From: Acanthosepion pharaonis
Lineage: Eukaryota > Mollusca > Cephalopoda > Sepiida > Sepiidae
Direction: 5' to 3'
Assembly (NCBI GenBank): GCA_903632075.3
Contig: CAHIKZ030003464.1
Span: forward strand, 774,501-838,500
DNA length: 64,000 bases
Positions 61,086 to 64,000 of this stretch are shown one piece after another. Position 1 is the stretch's first letter. Each line of letters starts with the position of its first letter. The position numbers and the translations under genes are program-made. Under the pieces are notes generated by a model, which was not told the origin of the DNA, made no database searches, and saw only the letters and a list, made by a program, of their open reading frames with translations.

Positions 61086-61592
61086 AGTGGACCCCCAAAC
61101 AAAAATCAACAGTACATTTTTTAATAAAATGAGCAATGTATATATAATTTTTATAGTAAAATGACTATAAAAATACATTTTGCAGTAAAATTATCAACAA
61201 TAAATTTTTTGATCTGCAAATTATATAACTGAAAAATATACCCTTACCCTGAAAATATAAAATTCTGTTCAAAATACTTAGATTTCGGCATTAAATAACC
61301 CATAGAGGTGTTGATATGCCGCTAAACAAAATCAACCAACCAACAATACATATTTATAGTAAAATGACCAACAATATATTTTATCTGTAGTTGAAGTCAT
61401 ATAATTGCATTCAAAATATATTTAGTTGAAGCCATACAATTGTGTTCAAAATATTTAGATTTCGGCATTAAATAACCCATAGAGGTATTGATATGCCGCT
61501 AAACAAAATCAACCTAACGAAAACAATCAAAATATCTAGATTTCGGCATTAAATAACCGATATGCTGCTAAACAAAATAGACGTCAAATTCA
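61086..61592 (-). repeat. 177-bp tandem repeat array, inverted
   Basis: Complement units: GATTTCGGCATTAAATAACC, CCATAGAGGTGTTGATATGC, CGCTAAACAAAATCAACC recur at about 61284, 61458 and 61529. The last unit is shortened. The first 150 bp are a more diverged version with GTAAAATGAC-type words. Confidence 0.9.
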
Positions 61593-62205
61593 GTTGAAAA
61601 CCAGACTTCGAATGTTGATTTTAAGGCTCTTGAGTCTAACGTCGAAAAATGGCGCAATACACTCTTCCTAATTAAAAAACACCTTGTATAACCTTATTTG
61701 AGTAATTTATTCTTTCTAAACTGTATTCAGTTTCAGCCACGTTATACGTTTTTCTATGACACAGTTAAGGTGTATCCACTGACCTGCGTCATGCATCTCT
61801 CTCAGGCCTAATTGCATTTCTATAGAAAGCTGGTGCTGTATAAGGCGGATCGTGTGAAATTAAAACGAATTTTTGTGCCTTCTTTTACACCAAGCATGAC
61901 TTTTCTACGTTTGTTAATATAATTTTTTTATCTTGTCATCGAAAGAAAAAAAACGCCTGACATTTAATCACAAATGTTGATACAAAAATGAACCAATCCT
62001 TTGATAGGGGATGGAAGGCGACAGACTTTATCTAGACAGATAACATTTTAATTAAAATAAAATGAAATCACATAAAATAAAGCATATTTCTCTGTTAATT
62101 TTTTTGTCTATGTGTTTATATTTGGATTAATGGGTGTATTGTGTGTGTGTGTGCATCATTTTTTTTCTTTTTCTGAAAGACCATTATTAAATTTCTCGAA
62201 GGCAG
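61593..62205. other. Unassigned interval
   Basis: No recognised gene or element; short GT repeat near 62140. Confidence 0.4.
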
Positions 62206-62870
62206 AATACATGGTTGTCAGCAAAAGAGGCAACTCAAAGAGTGAACTACATAATGGGGACGTCAAAATCTGAAAGGTGCAGAAAGTTAATTACTTGGAG
62301 AGTACAGTAGCAGACGACGGAAAATAGGACAGAGAAATCTGAAAGTGCTTAGGAATTATTGTGATAGATATGGCGAAAAAGATGAGGACAATAGTCCGAA
62401 TAATGTAAATAATGTACATAATACCTCATCTCAGAAATATAGACAGACGCTTAGGAATATCAAAATATAGAAGTGAATGCTGGCTGCTCTATTTACGGAT
62501 GATCTTGAAGCGAGAAAGATGCGGTTCTACTGATGAATGCTGTAAATTCCATGGACAGAACATGTGCGCAGATTGAGGGAAAATAGAAACGACAAGGAAA
62601 TTGCCGCTAACTACCAGAAAAAGTTTGTTGAAATTTTTGAAACCTAATGAAAAAAGAAAGCTTGGAGAATTTAACACACACATGACATATTGAATGTGAG
62701 AAACAGAGAGTACCCTATTTAATGAATTTGTTTTAATAAATAGCAGAAGAAAGATAAAAGGCTGCGGTAAAGAGTAAAGAGTTACTTCGAACAAGAAAAG
62801 GAAGGAAGTTGTGGAGAGCTATGATCAAATACACCTTGAAAGGAAATAGTACATAGTAAGATCAAGAGCG
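62206..62870 (+). pseudogene. LINE C-terminal remnant
   Basis: Broken frames include LGEYSSRRRKIGQRNL, RRLRENRNDKEIAAN, IPWTEHVR and EKEGSCGELWS. IPWTEHV and the following WRAM-like end match the LINE tails at 12231 and 27440. It is heavily decayed. Confidence 0.55.
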
Positions 62871-64000
62871 TTGTCTTGCTGAAAGGGGCCACCAGAAGAT
62901 GGGTGAACCGTAGTCATAATCTGAGGCACGTAATCAGCTACCATACCTCATAAATATAGCCTTGTGTCAGACTAGGTTAAACTTAGTAAATAATTATATT
63001 AGTTTATATCGTAGATAGATTTGGTGATTTACTCCTCAAGAAAGAAGAAAGTTGTCGCTTTCAATTTCAGGAATTATATTTGATGAAATGGTTGAATAAG
63101 TGCGTTCAAGTGGAATGGCCAAGTTGTTAGTTGAGTTACTGTTACTTTCCTATCAGCTTGAAGCAGTTTCTCCTTCAACTTTTTTCATCAACAAGCGATT
63201 TACGCTCACAGGAATTTGTTTCTTTTCCTGGCCATTCTCTTTAAATTCAACAAATATTTGTCCGAAAAATTCCTTGCAGATCGGTATCGATCGTTAGTGA
63301 ATTGTAGCCTCAGTTTTTTTTTGTTGTTCTTATCTGACAGAAGTGACACTCAGTAAGAACTTTTGCTACTGTAACTTAAATGCTTCAAGGTTGGAATTGT
63401 CTTGCATCCAGAGCTTCTTGTAGAATATTGGTTAGCTTGCCAGTGGCCTGACACAGAAGTAGGCAAGTGTAGCCAAAGCTAAAACTGACTTGAGTCATTT
63501 CATGGAGAAATATATGGGTGAATAAAGACAACTCATGTAAATGTATTGGACAGGTCCATTCTAGCAAAATGGACCAACCGAACTGGACACTCTCCTATAA
63601 AATGAGGTAAAATCAGCTGGCTTGGTTTACAAGGAAACAGAAGGCAGCCATGTTGGCAGGTAAGTCACTTGACTTCTACACGAATCTGTTGCTTTATCTG
63701 ATCATTCTCTTTAAACCTGGGAGATGATGTTGCGTGGAAATCATCGTAGATCAGCCTGTTTTGAAATACTCAGGACTGGCTGTTTGGCCCCGGTGACAGT
63801 ACCGCATTCAGAGTGATTTAAAATGCCTTTCTTTCCCATACGGATGCTTGAAATATAATTCAGCAGGTAGCTATGACTATGTTTAAATGCTTATATCTAT
63901 AAAACTGCTGTTACATCATTGATTTATTACACATTTGCATAAAAGACTATTTGTTCACTGTTACTTAATTAAAGGCTAGCGATAGCAAATATAAATAAGG
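62871..64000. other. Unassigned interval to the window end
   Basis: CCTTGTGTCAGACTAGG (62961) also occurs at 13392 after a LINE tail. Two imperfectly similar segments (63195-63290 and 63680-63760, sharing CATTCTCTTTAAA and GCAGATC/GTAGATC) lie in it. No gene recognised. Confidence 0.4.

Overview
This window looks like repeat-dense, gene-free DNA from a metazoan nuclear genome. The best guess is a mollusc, possibly a cephalopod, because of the mix of tRNA-derived SINEs, Penelope-like elements (PLEs) with hammerhead ribozymes, and very many TA, CA and TCTA microsatellites. That assignment is an inference and could be wrong. No host protein-coding gene, exon chain, rRNA gene or intact tRNA gene was recognised. 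The only interpretable coding sequence belongs to decayed transposable elements.

Layout. 0-9 kb: TCTA repeats, a mariner-like element interrupted by a pogo-like element that itself carries two solo LTRs, a Helitron inside a SINE, and MITEs. 9-19 kb: SINEs, a LINE tail with a 104-bp coding segment repeated five times, a Tc1-like element with long terminal repeats interrupted by a solo LTR, and a foldback SINE cluster. 19-31 kb: microsatellites, a second Helitron copy, a solo LTR, LINE tails and several hammerhead motifs. 31-36 kb: an 88-bp tandem array, a satellite of about 300 bp containing TCTA blocks, a PLE C-terminal fragment and an LTR with promoter-like signals. 36-42 kb: a PLE body (reverse transcriptase and GIY-YIG endonuclease), ribozyme motifs, a solo LTR and a LINE fragment. 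42-52 kb: 177-bp tandem arrays, an hAT-like MITE, a solo LTR, three LINE tails and a second Tc1-like element. 52-64 kb: SINE and LINE fragments, a palindromic ribozyme locus, a purine-rich minisatellite, a long LTR with a primer-binding site, another 177-bp array and a LINE tail.

Two SINE families dominate. One joins a 5S rRNA-like head to a tRNA-like segment. The other has a class II (Leu-like, long variable arm) tRNA head and a body that repeatedly appears as inverted copies next to TA tracts. Nested insertions with intact target-site duplications (TSDs) give a relative chronology: SINEs are older than the Helitron and the LTRs inserted in them.

The most interesting signal is a set of at least a dozen hammerhead-ribozyme-like motifs of several sequence families. 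Most lie in inverted repeats or beside PLE sequence, and two or three still have complete cores with paired stems I, II and III. PLE-associated hammerheads are an established phenomenon; the number and diversity in 64 kb and their palindromic arrangement deserve a look. All structure and homology calls here were made by eye, without database search or folding software.
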